From the NCBI GenBank assembly GCA_022652985.1, contig JALCRY010000026.1, positions 1 to 33,599 of the forward strand: a DNA stretch of 33,599 nucleotides, given 5' to 3'. Origin of the DNA: Eubacteriaceae bacterium (GTDB taxonomy: Bacteria; Bacillota; Clostridia; Peptostreptococcales; Anaerovoracaceae). Under the pieces are notes generated by a model. The model was not told the DNA's origin and searched no databases. It saw only the letters and a program-made list of their open reading frames with translations. The translations under genes and the position numbers were made by a program. This document shows, one piece after another, positions 7,171 through 13,879 of this stretch (within the stretch, counting starts at the first letter, position 1; every line of letters starts with the position of its first letter).

Positions 7171-8227
7171 CAAGCGTACGATGGCGCTCGTGCTGGCGGC
7201 GCCGCTGATAGTCCTGACGCTCGTTTATTTCGTGTTCCAGACCAACGGCCAGACTTTCACCGTATCCGTGATAAACGCGCCGAAGGACATGGTCAGCGAA
7301 ATGAAAAGCAATGATGATTACGACATAACCGTCAGGCATGACAGCAAAAAAGACGCGGTCGGCGCCGTGCGGAACGGTGAGGCGGAAGCGGCGGTCAGCG
7401 CGGATAAAGACTGCAGCAGAGTGAAGATCTATCTCGACGGCAGCAATGCCTCCGACGCGAAAGTGATCAGGGCCGTGATCGAACAGAGCGCAGCAGCGGT
7501 GGTACGCGATAACGCGAAAGACGCTGTCCACGACCTGAAGAAAACGATGGCGAAAAACCCGGCCGCTCCGGACATAGACATCGAAATGTCGGAGCCGGAT
7601 ATTACTGCGAAATACATTTACGGCTCGGAGGACGGATCGTTCCTCGACTCGTACGGCGCACCGCTCATCGGCGCGATAATTTTCTTTTTCGTTTTCCTGA
7701 TCGCGGGGATAAACTTCCTGAACGAACGGAAAGGCGGAACACTCGAACGCATACTTTCGACGCCGGCGAAACGGAGCGAGATCATTGCGGGATACGTGCT
7801 CGGATTCGGTGCGCTGGCCGTCGTCCAGACGATAGTGCTGACGCTGTTCGTGGTTTACGTGCTGGGTATGACCATGGAAGGAAGCATCGCGGCGGTGCTG
7901 CTCATCAACATCCTGACCGCGGTGGCGGCGCTGACCCTGGGCATGCTGCTGTCGACGCTGGCCTCGAGCGAATTCCAGATGATGCAGTTCATACCGCTCG
8001 TGATATTGCCGCAGATTTTTCTCTGCGGACTTTTCCGGCTCTCGGGCGGATGGGATATCGCGGGCCATTTCATGCCGCTGTACTATACTGCCGATGCGCT
8101 CACTGCAGTAATGGTCAAGGGCCTCGGTTACAGCGATATCGCTCTTGATGCCGTGGTGCTGGCCGGCTGTGCGGTGCTGTTCATGGCGCTGAACGCGGGC
8201 TTCCTGAAGAGGCAGAGAGCAATATAA
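7112..8227 (+). CDS. ABC-2 type permease with large extracytoplasmic domain
   Basis: This 371-residue permease partners the preceding ATPase. It has one N-terminal membrane helix (LVLAAPLIVLTLVYFVF) and an extracytoplasmic domain of about 150 residues. Five or six helices follow from about residue 185, including the ABC-2 motif region NERKGGTLERILSTPAKRSEIIAGY. This layout is the YhgE/LinearmycinB-like arrangement of one plus five helices. Two starts are possible: GTG at 7112 or ATG at 7121, the latter three bases after GGAGAGC-like sequence. Both overlap the ATPase gene in another frame. A plus-strand U-tract terminator is not obvious after the stop. Confidence 0.88.
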   Translation: MESMRVRAIAGRIINQLRHDKRTMALVLAAPLIVLTLVYFVFQTNGQTFTVSVINAPKDMVSEMKSNDDYDITVRHDSKKDAVGAVRNGEAEAAVSADKDCSRVKIYLDGSNASDAKVIRAVIEQSAAAVVRDNAKDAVHDLKKTMAKNPAAPDIDIEMSEPDITAKYIYGSEDGSFLDSYGAPLIGAIIFFFVFLIAGINFLNERKGGTLERILSTPAKRSEIIAGYVLGFGALAVVQTIVLTLFVVYVLGMTMEGSIAAVLLINILTAVAALTLGMLLSTLASSEFQMMQFIPLVILPQIFLCGLFRLSGGWDIAGHFMPLYYTADALTAVMVKGLGYSDIALDAVVLAGCAVLFMALNAGFLKRQRAI

Positions 8228-8259
8228 AAAAGCGGCCGGCCCCGAGAGGGCGCGGCCGC
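8226..8259 (-). terminator. Leftward terminator for the gpx-ohrR operon
   Basis: GCGGCCG (8232-8238) and CGGCCGC (8253-8259) with inner GCCC/GGGC form a strong stem. The T-run (six A on the plus strand, 8226-8231) follows it only in the leftward direction. Confidence 0.7.
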
Positions 8260-8328
8260 GTATACGGTCATCTGCATGTTATTTCTGTCAGGCCGGATCA
8301 GCCGGCCGCCATTGCGGATCGCCTGCAG

Positions 8329-8781
8329 TCATGTGCGGTCCGGCGAATTGGCGTTGAGTATCGCGTAAAGATCCTCATACAGTTCCAGAGCTTTTTTATG
8401 AGGAAGCGGAATACATTGCCCGATGTGAGAGGGGATGTCTTTCGCTTTTTCTTTGAGCTTTTCTCCTTTTTCGGTCAGCGAAATGATCACGGACCGTTCA
8501 TCGTCCTCGCTTCTTCTGCGGGTGACCAGACCGGATGTTTCCATTTTCTTCAGGACCGGAGTCAGAGTTCCGCTGTCCAGAAATAGAGTTCTGCCGAGGT
8601 CGCCGACATTGATGCTGTGCTTTTCCCACAGTACCATCAGAACGATGTAATGCGTGTATGTTATCCCGAGCGGCTTAAGGTACGGTGTGTACATTTTGAC
8701 CACCATGCGGGAGCACGCATAAAGAGGGAAGCAAAGCTGGTTCTCGAGTTTTAATGCTTCATACTCGTCGCTGCTGCTCAT
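8329..8781 (-). CDS. ohrR: OhrR-type MarR-family organic hydroperoxide sensor
   Basis: This 150-residue winged-helix repressor has the OhrR hallmark LENQLCFPLYACSR near the N-terminus. It contains the peroxide-reactive Cys17 and nearby Tyr residues (21, 31, 34) that hydrogen-bond to the sensing Cys in the family. A further Cys23 and Cys122 could act as disulfide partners (2-Cys type). The wing segment TRRRSEDDERSVIISLTEKG is typical MarR. The start follows the gpx stop by 10 bases, with AAGGCGG upstream, so both are on one mRNA. It probably represses its own operon until organic peroxide oxidises Cys17. Confidence 0.88.
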   Translation of the reverse strand: MSSSDEYEALKLENQLCFPLYACSRMVVKMYTPYLKPLGITYTHYIVLMVLWEKHSINVGDLGRTLFLDSGTLTPVLKKMETSGLVTRRRSEDDERSVIISLTEKGEKLKEKAKDIPSHIGQCIPLPHKKALELYEDLYAILNANSPDRT

Positions 8782-8791
8782 GACTGCCGCC

Positions 8792-9334
8792 TTAAAGAAG
8801 TGATGCGATGCATTTTTCGACTTCGGCCATGTCGGCTGTCGGCTCGAAACGCGCGATCACATTTCCTTCGCGGTCGATAACGAACTTCGTGAAATTCCAT
8901 TTGATCTCGGCGTTGTTTCTGAAGTCAGGATCGATCTTGCCGATGAAATCGTTCATCATGTCGGCTGTTTCGCCTTCGCCGAAGCCTGCGAATCCCTTCT
9001 GGCTCTTGAGATATGTGTAAAGCGCGAGCTCGTCTTCGCCGTTTACTGCGGATTTTGTCATCTGCGGGAACTTCGTGTTGTAATGCAGTGTGCAGAACTG
9101 ATGGATCTCTTCGTCTGTGCCCGGCGCCTGTTCCGCGAACTGGTTGCACGGGATGTCGATGATCTCGAGACCGTTGTCATGATACTTTTCGTACATGGAT
9201 TCGATGTTCTCATACTGCGGCGTGAAGCCGCATCCTGTAGCCGTGTTGACGATAAGAAGCACTTTGCCTTTGAATTCGCCCAATGATATTTCTTTGCCTG
9301 CTGTGTTCTTTACTGAATAATCGTATATAGCCAT
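8792..9334 (-). CDS. gpx: Glutathione peroxidase-family thiol peroxidase
   Basis: This 180-residue cytoplasmic peroxidase reduces hydroperoxides. In bacteria of this type it usually works with thioredoxin rather than glutathione. The catalytic Cys35 is in NTATGCGFTPQY, with Gln65 in IPCNQFAEQAPG and Trp146 in WNFTKFVID. It is a Cys enzyme, not a selenocysteine one. GGAGGAAAA lies just before the ATG. It is first in the gpx-ohrR operon, and its promoter overlaps an AT-rich inverted repeat. The context points to organic hydroperoxide defence. Confidence 0.93.
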   Translation of the reverse strand: MAIYDYSVKNTAGKEISLGEFKGKVLLIVNTATGCGFTPQYENIESMYEKYHDNGLEIIDIPCNQFAEQAPGTDEEIHQFCTLHYNTKFPQMTKSAVNGEDELALYTYLKSQKGFAGFGEGETADMMNDFIGKIDPDFRNNAEIKWNFTKFVIDREGNVIARFEPTADMAEVEKCIASLL

Positions 9335-9429
9335 TTGTTTTCCTCCGTTTTCCGGCAGCTGTCTTTCCCGGCCGCCCTTGTTTTATAACCGGCCGTCCTG
9401 CGGCCATGATTTGCGTTGATCAATATCGA

Positions 9430-9477
9430 TTTATATTTGATACAATTATATTTTACACAATATAAACCATAAGTCAA
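9430..9477 (-). promoter_or_regulatory. gpx-ohrR promoter with overlapping inverted repeat
   Basis: On the minus strand TTGACT (9472-9477) and TAAAAT (9450-9455) are 16 bases apart. Arms TTTATATT (9430-9437) and AATATAAA (9459-9466) are perfectly complementary and bracket the -10 element, a natural place for OhrR to block RNA polymerase. Known OhrR operators are AT-rich inverted repeats containing TACAATT; a TACAATT lies inside at 9441. Confidence 0.55.
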
Positions 9478-9501
9478 GCGATCAATAGTGATTTTACAAA
9501 A

Positions 9502-9676
9502 AAGGTACCAATATTAATTTTCTCCGGATAATGGTACCCTAAGCAATGGGCTGCAGCGATCGGGTTGCCCGGAAATGTTCAAAAACCGGCAATATCGGCA
9601 GGCGTTAGCCACGACTAACCGCTGCGGCCCATTGGACAAGGTACCAATTCGGGGAATAAACCGCAAACGGTACCTT
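9502..9676. repeat. Structured intergenic repeat, family A copy 2
   Basis: It has the same architecture as the element at 2610-2788: AAGGTACCA...TGGTACC hairpin, CAATGGGCTGCAGCGAT (exact 17-base match), a GTTAG/CTAAC hairpin, CCCATTG, then a GGTACC...GGTACC hairpin. The arms are better conserved than loops. Outside the ends, GATTTT (9491) and AAAATC (9682) extend the complementarity. It begins beside the gpx promoter. The 613-bp stretch between gpx and cvpA also holds the tandem hairpins at 9813 and a terminator at 9734; no gene is seen. Confidence 0.8.
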
Positions 9677-9733
9677 ATTTGAAAATCCATCATATTAATG
9701 CCGGCGACCGAGCCGGCGCATCAGTATCCGCTG

Positions 9734-9762
9734 AAAAAAAACGACCCCCGGAGGGATCGTTT
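9734..9762 (-). terminator. Leftward terminator downstream of cvpA
   Basis: AACGA and TCGTT arms with inner CCC/GGG pair. Eight A on the plus strand give a T-run in the leftward direction. It is 190 bp beyond the cvpA stop. Confidence 0.6.
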
Positions 9763-9812
9763 GTTAAATGCAATAATATTATTTGTCTGCGGCCGCCGAC
9801 TGTGCGCTGCCC

Positions 9813-9875
9813 GCATCAGTTCCGGTCCTGCAGGTGATGCGCTGTCCGCATCAGTTCCGGTCCTGCAGGTGATGC
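9813..9875. repeat. Tandem pair of hairpins with 35-bp period
   Basis: The segments from GCATCAG to GTGATGC at 9813-9840 and 9848-9875 are identical. Each has GCATCA/TGATGC arms around a CCTGCAGG palindrome. They lie downstream of cvpA and before the leftward terminator. Confidence 0.7.
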
Positions 9876-9947
9876 GTCGACCGCGAAAGTTGTGCGGCGG
9901 CAGTGCGCGGCACATGTTACGCAGCCGGCAAAAGTTTCGGCCGTTCG

Positions 9948-10586
9948 CTAGAAAAGTCCTTCGAGCATCATTATGAGGACGTTGTTGTCGTAAAGTGTTT
10001 TTGCGACATATGATCCGTCAAGCTGCGAGATGATCGTCTGTGTGGCATCCGGCGAAACGAAGTTTGCCACAGGGACCAGCAGAGCCAGTATGATGAAAAC
10101 AAAGATCGCGCCCTTGAGGATACCGAACAGCAGTCCGAAGAATCCGTCGGCGAATCCTCTGAATCCGTCGTTGTAATCGCGTGACAGCAGTCTGAGCAGA
10201 AGCCAGAGTATCAGTTTGATCACTGCGAACAGAATGAAGAATACCAGTATGGCGAAAATCACGTTGGCAAATGAAGTCGCCAGGCTGCCGACCATATCGT
10301 TCGAAAGATCGGTGACGCTGCTTCTGATGTCGGTCGGCATGACCGTGATCGACGAGTTGGCAACTGACAACTGTCCGTTGAATCTGTCGGTCAGAGTGTC
10401 CTTGATCGCATAGTAAAGGCCGGTGTTCTCTTTGATGAACGGCTCGGCGAATGATGTGGCGAAAAAGGCCAGAGCCAGTGCGCCGACGGTACCGCAGGTA
10501 TGGATCAGTGTGAAAACGAATCCCTTCCTGAGTCCGTATATGGCGGTCAGTATCACGACCACCAGTAAAATTATGTCCAGCACCAT
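9948..10586 (-). CDS. cvpA: CvpA family membrane protein
   Basis: This 212-residue protein has four predicted membrane segments (residues about 1-20, 30-48, 105-130 and 155-175). It has the CvpA-family start MVLDIILLVVVILTAIYGLRKGFV and the central Gly/Phe-rich GFADGFFGLLFGILKG. In the family it is linked to colicin V production, envelope stress and purine-linked phenotypes, without a settled biochemical role. AAAGGAGC lies about 9 bases before the ATG. It is transcribed leftward as a single gene, divergent from tadA. Confidence 0.85.
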   Translation of the reverse strand: MVLDIILLVVVILTAIYGLRKGFVFTLIHTCGTVGALALAFFATSFAEPFIKENTGLYYAIKDTLTDRFNGQLSVANSSITVMPTDIRSSVTDLSNDMVGSLATSFANVIFAILVFFILFAVIKLILWLLLRLLSRDYNDGFRGFADGFFGLLFGILKGAIFVFIILALLVPVANFVSPDATQTIISQLDGSYVAKTLYDNNVLIMMLEGLF

Positions 10587-10706
10587 TTTATGAGTGCTCC
10601 TTTCTTTTTTATCGTATCAATCTATATTACTAAAAAACGACTTGAAATGCAATACTTCGGGACACTGCAAAACCGCATGCTTGTTGTGTTTGCATACACT
10701 TTTCTG

Positions 10707-10735
10707 TTGAATACGCGTTCGAAATATGATACTAT
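10707..10735 (+). promoter_or_regulatory. tadA promoter, probably giving a leaderless mRNA
   Basis: TTGAAT (10707-10712) and TACTAT (10730-10735) are 17 bases apart. The tadA ATG is at 10746, so a start site about 7 bases after the -10 leaves only a few untranslated bases. No ribosome binding site is visible. Confidence 0.45.
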
Positions 10736-10745
10736 ACTATAGCGT

Positions 10746-11210
10746 ATGAAAAAGTATATGGAGGAAGCCTTAAAAGAAGCTGAAAAGGCAAAAGCGGTCG
10801 GAGAAGTTCCGATCGGGGCTGTCATCGTGAAGGATGGCGAGATCATAGGCAGAGGATATAACCTCACAGAAACGAAGCATGACCCGACGGCGCACGCCGA
10901 AATGCTGGCTATCATGGAAGCTTCGCAGAAGCTGGGCTCACCGCGGCTCTGCGGATGCGAACTTTACACGACGGTCGAGCCGTGTGCTATGTGCGCGGGC
11001 GCGATAGTTCTTGCGAGGATAGAGAAAGTATATATCGGGACACCGGATCCCAAGGCCGGAGCCTGCGGGTCGGTGTTCAACATTGTTCAGGAAGAAAAGC
11101 TGAACCATTACGCGGAAATAGAGACCGGGGTCCTTCGGGAAGAATGTTCGGAGATCATGAAATCATTCTTCAGAGAACTCAGGAAACGAAACGGAGCAAA
11201 ATCGGAATGA
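10746..11210 (+). CDS. tadA: tRNA-specific adenosine deaminase
   Basis: TadA converts A34 to inosine in the anticodon of tRNA-Arg(ACG) so it can read CGU, CGC and CGA. The 154-residue protein shows the zinc deaminase motifs TAHAEM (His50, catalytic Glu52) and PCAMC (Cys80, Cys83). It also has the N-terminal YMEEALKEAEKA helix of the family. The start at 10746 lacks a Shine-Dalgarno sequence, and the promoter lies so close that the message may be leaderless. The stop overlaps the start of the next gene (ATGA), suggesting coupled translation. Length is normal. Confidence 0.93.
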   Translation: MKKYMEEALKEAEKAKAVGEVPIGAVIVKDGEIIGRGYNLTETKHDPTAHAEMLAIMEASQKLGSPRLCGCELYTTVEPCAMCAGAIVLARIEKVYIGTPDPKAGACGSVFNIVQEEKLNHYAEIETGVLREECSEIMKSFFRELRKRNGAKSE

Positions 11211-12103
11211 AGACAAAATTACTTAAAAGACTGAGCGCGCTGATATGTGCTGCGGCATTGATAGTAATGACTGCGGCGCCTGCAGTATTTGCGGCGACAG
11301 GCGGACTCAAGATAAACGAGTTTTATCCAAAGGACGGCGCAACCGGTACGGCTGTTACGAACATGGATGTAAAGATCCGTTTTTCGGAGAACGTGTACAA
11401 CCCTGAGACCAATAAATCGAACGCGAAGTATATCAAACTTTACAATACGAAGACCGGAAAAGTCGTCAGTACGCGTGTTGCATTCAACAAGGATGAGAAG
11501 GATGTAGTGCTGGTACTGGCCAACGGTACATCATCGCGTACACAGAATTCTTCGATCAAGGGAAATACGCAGTACACCTGCGAGGTTTCCAGCGGGTTTA
11601 CTGCGGCGAACGGCGATACGCTTGCAGCGACAGATAAAACCACATTCAAGACCATGAATCCGAAGACCAGCAGCTATGTCAGTTTCGGCATGATGGGTGT
11701 AATGATCGTCGGCATGATCTTCCTTACTATGAGAGAAACGAAAAAGACGGCCAAGGAAGCCGCTGAGAAAAAGCGCGGCGGCAAGCCTCAGGAAGAAACG
11801 GTCAATCCGTATAAGGTTGCCAAGAAGACGGGCAAATCTGTAGAAGAGATCGTGGCAGAAGAAGAGAAAAAGAAAGCAAAAGCAAAGGCAAAAGCAGAAC
11901 GCAAACGCAAAGAGGAAGAGGAAGAAGAGGATCCGGGTAAATTTAAAGTCCGCGGTCCGGCTCCGATTTCAAAGGGCGGAGGCAAATACAAGACCGGAAG
12001 AAAGGCTCTTGCCGAAAAGAAGAAAGCCGAAGCAGCCGCCAAGAGAGCTGAGCAGATGGAAAAGAAGAAACAGAGCAAGAACAAAAAGCTCAAGAAAAAG
12101 TAG
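11207..12103 (+). CDS. Exported Ig-like (Big_5-type) protein with single membrane helix and lysine-rich cytoplasmic tail
   Basis: The start ATG overlaps the tadA stop (ATGA), giving 298 residues. A signal peptide occupies residues 1-29 (LLKRLSALICAAALIVMTAAPAVFA). Residues about 32-150 form a probable Big_5/Ig-like domain (INEFYPKDGATGTAVTNMDVKIRFSENV and the Thr/Ser-rich strands after it). A membrane helix follows at about 160-178 (SFGMMGVMIVGMIFLTM), then about 120 residues very rich in Lys, Glu and Ala, probably cytoplasmic and helical (EEKKKAKAKAKAERKRKEEEEEE). I do not recognise a named family. The charged tail could bind nucleic acid or acidic partners. A strong terminator follows. Confidence 0.75.
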   Translation: MKTKLLKRLSALICAAALIVMTAAPAVFAATGGLKINEFYPKDGATGTAVTNMDVKIRFSENVYNPETNKSNAKYIKLYNTKTGKVVSTRVAFNKDEKDVVLVLANGTSSRTQNSSIKGNTQYTCEVSSGFTAANGDTLAATDKTTFKTMNPKTSSYVSFGMMGVMIVGMIFLTMRETKKTAKEAAEKKRGGKPQEETVNPYKVAKKTGKSVEEIVAEEEKKKAKAKAKAERKRKEEEEEEDPGKFKVRGPAPISKGGGKYKTGRKALAEKKKAEAAAKRAEQMEKKKQSKNKKLKKK

Positions 12104-12113
12104 GACAGCAATG

Positions 12114-12145
12114 ATGAGCGGCGTATATCGCCGCTCATATTTTAT
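12114..12145 (+). terminator. Terminator after the tadA operon
   Basis: ATGAGCGGCG (12114-12123) and CGCCGCTCAT (12129-12138) form a perfect 10-bp stem with a 5-base loop, followed by ATTTTAT. Confidence 0.75.
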
Positions 12146-12211
12146 GCCGGGAAACTATATTTAAACAATACCGGGAACATCATGTCGGGTAAAATCATGG
12201 AGGGGAATATC

Positions 12212-13141
12212 ATGAAACTGATCAATCTGAAATCATGCGCCAAACTCAATCTCGCTTTTGACCTGATCGGAAAACTGCCGAACGGATATCATGAAGTGCG
12301 GATGATCATGCAGCAGATAGAGCTCTGCGACGACGTCTGTGTGAGATGGGTGCCGGACGATTCGCTCAGCGGCGTCATGATCGAAGTCCACACCAATAAA
12401 TATTTTCTGCCGACCGACCGGCGCAACAATGCCTACACCGCGGCCGAAGTCATGATAGAGAAATTTGCCGGGAAAAGACGCGGCACAGTCAGGATAGACA
12501 TCAGGAAAAATATTCCCGTTGCTGCGGGCCTGGCGGGCGGAAGCGGTAATGGCGCGGCTGTCCTCCACGGTATTTCGTATTTGTGGGATCTCGGCCTTTC
12601 GGTCAGCGAGCTCTGCGGGATCGCCGCGGGACTCGGCGCGGACATGCCTTTCTCAGTAATGGGTCAGGCGAGGGTGAATGCCGAACTCGGGCTGACCGCT
12701 GACCCGATGGCGTCGAGCTGCGCGCTTGCGGAAGGCGTCGGGGAAAGACTGACCCCATTACTGCCGCTGGATTCTCTCGTCGTCGTTTCCAAGCCGAAGT
12801 TGTCGGTGTCGACCAAAGTGGTCTATCAGGGAATGGATAAAGTTTTTATCGAGGACAGGCCGGACGTGGATGCGATAGCCGCAGGGCTGCGCGGGAACGA
12901 CCGGGCGAAGGTCGAGAGCAATATGGGCAATGTACTTGAATTGTACACACTGAAAGAATATAATTCTGTGTTGTATACAAAATGCAAGATGGCCGAAAAT
13001 AAGAACATAGGTAAAGTGCTGATGAGCGGAAGCGGCCCGTCGGTATACGGACTTTTTACGAGCCGTCGGGATGCCCAGGAGGCTTATGATGTCATGCGCA
13101 GGATAAATGACGAGACTTATCTTACGCGTACGACTGTTTGA
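12212..13141 (+). CDS. ispE: 4-(cytidine 5'-diphospho)-2-C-methyl-D-erythritol kinase
   Basis: IspE is the GHMP kinase of the non-mevalonate isoprenoid pathway; it phosphorylates CDP-ME. The start at 12212 is chosen because GGAGGGG ends six bases before it; two upstream in-frame ATG codons (12182, 12197) would place the site inside the coding region. The 309-residue protein has the substrate motif KLNLAFDLIGKLPNGYHEVRMIMQ at the N-terminus. The ATP loop PVAAGLAGGSGNGAA is at about residues 94-108, and the C-terminal GSGPSVYGLF completes the GHMP motifs. The usual SSN in the loop is GSGN here, within family variation. The next gene starts 13 bases after the stop. Confidence 0.92.
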   Translation: MKLINLKSCAKLNLAFDLIGKLPNGYHEVRMIMQQIELCDDVCVRWVPDDSLSGVMIEVHTNKYFLPTDRRNNAYTAAEVMIEKFAGKRRGTVRIDIRKNIPVAAGLAGGSGNGAAVLHGISYLWDLGLSVSELCGIAAGLGADMPFSVMGQARVNAELGLTADPMASSCALAEGVGERLTPLLPLDSLVVVSKPKLSVSTKVVYQGMDKVFIEDRPDVDAIAAGLRGNDRAKVESNMGNVLELYTLKEYNSVLYTKCKMAENKNIGKVLMSGSGPSVYGLFTSRRDAQEAYDVMRRINDETYLTRTTV

Positions 13142-13154
13142 CAAGGAGAAATTT

Positions 13155-13820
13155 ATGCTTGATATAGGAGTCAATAAGCACAGACCTCTTCGCGAGATCG
13201 TCTATGAAGAATTGAAGATGCAGGTACTGACAGGCCAGATAGAGCCGGGAAGCAGAATGATGGAAGTCGAACTGGCCGAATCTCTCGGCGTGTCCAGGAC
13301 GCCTATCCGTGAGGCGATCAGACAGCTCGAAAAAGAAGGGCTAGTCACGATCGAACCGAGACGCGGGGCGTATGCCTCACAGGTATCGGTCAGCGATATG
13401 ATCGAGATACTTGAAGTCCGCGCCGATATCGAAGGCTTTGCCGCGCAGCTGGCGGCGGAGAGAATGGACAACGACGCCAAAGGCAGGCTGTACAGCGTTG
13501 CCGAACGTTATGCGCAGGCAGTCCGCGACAGCGACACTGACGCCATGATCAGGAGCGACACGGATTTTCATCATATAATAGTAGAGGGAAGCAACAACAG
13601 GATATTGCTGAATATGGTCGAGCAGATACAGGAGCTCGTGCTGCGGTTCAGATATATTTATTACGATGACTTCCGCCGGATCGAATGGATGCCGCGTGAA
13701 CATCAGGCGATCCTGGACCAGATCAAAAAAGGCAATGCGGAAGGCGCAAGAGCCGCCGCGGAGCAGCATGTCAACAAGCTGAAGACTGTGGTCGCGAGCG
13801 ATTACGGATTCACGAAGTAG
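13155..13820 (+). CDS. GntR-family regulator (FadR/FCD subfamily)
   Basis: This 221-residue regulator has an N-terminal winged helix (residues about 10-75: YEELKMQVLTGQIEPGSRM, LAESLGVSRTPIREAIRQLEKEGLV). A C-terminal FCD ligand-binding helical domain follows, with metal-ligand-like Asp and His residues (RSDTDFHHIIVEGSNN, EHQAILDQIKKGNAEGA). AAGGAG precedes the ATG at 13155 by six bases, so the upstream in-frame start inside ispE is rejected. It sits directly behind ispE, probably in one operon, which is unusual for this regulator class. The ligand is likely a small organic acid but is not identifiable. Confidence 0.88.
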   Translation: MLDIGVNKHRPLREIVYEELKMQVLTGQIEPGSRMMEVELAESLGVSRTPIREAIRQLEKEGLVTIEPRRGAYASQVSVSDMIEILEVRADIEGFAAQLAAERMDNDAKGRLYSVAERYAQAVRDSDTDAMIRSDTDFHHIIVEGSNNRILLNMVEQIQELVLRFRYIYYDDFRRIEWMPREHQAILDQIKKGNAEGARAAAEQHVNKLKTVVASDYGFTK

Positions 13821-13837
13821 CATATCGCTGCAGAAGC

Positions 13838-13868
13838 AAAAAACCTCCGGATGATTCGGAGGTTTTTA
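13838..13868. terminator. Bidirectional terminator between gntR and htrA
   Basis: AAAAAACCTCCG and CGGAGGTTTTT form a symmetric stem between convergent genes, with T-runs available in both directions. Confidence 0.85.
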
Positions 13869-13879
13869 TCGTATCTGTG

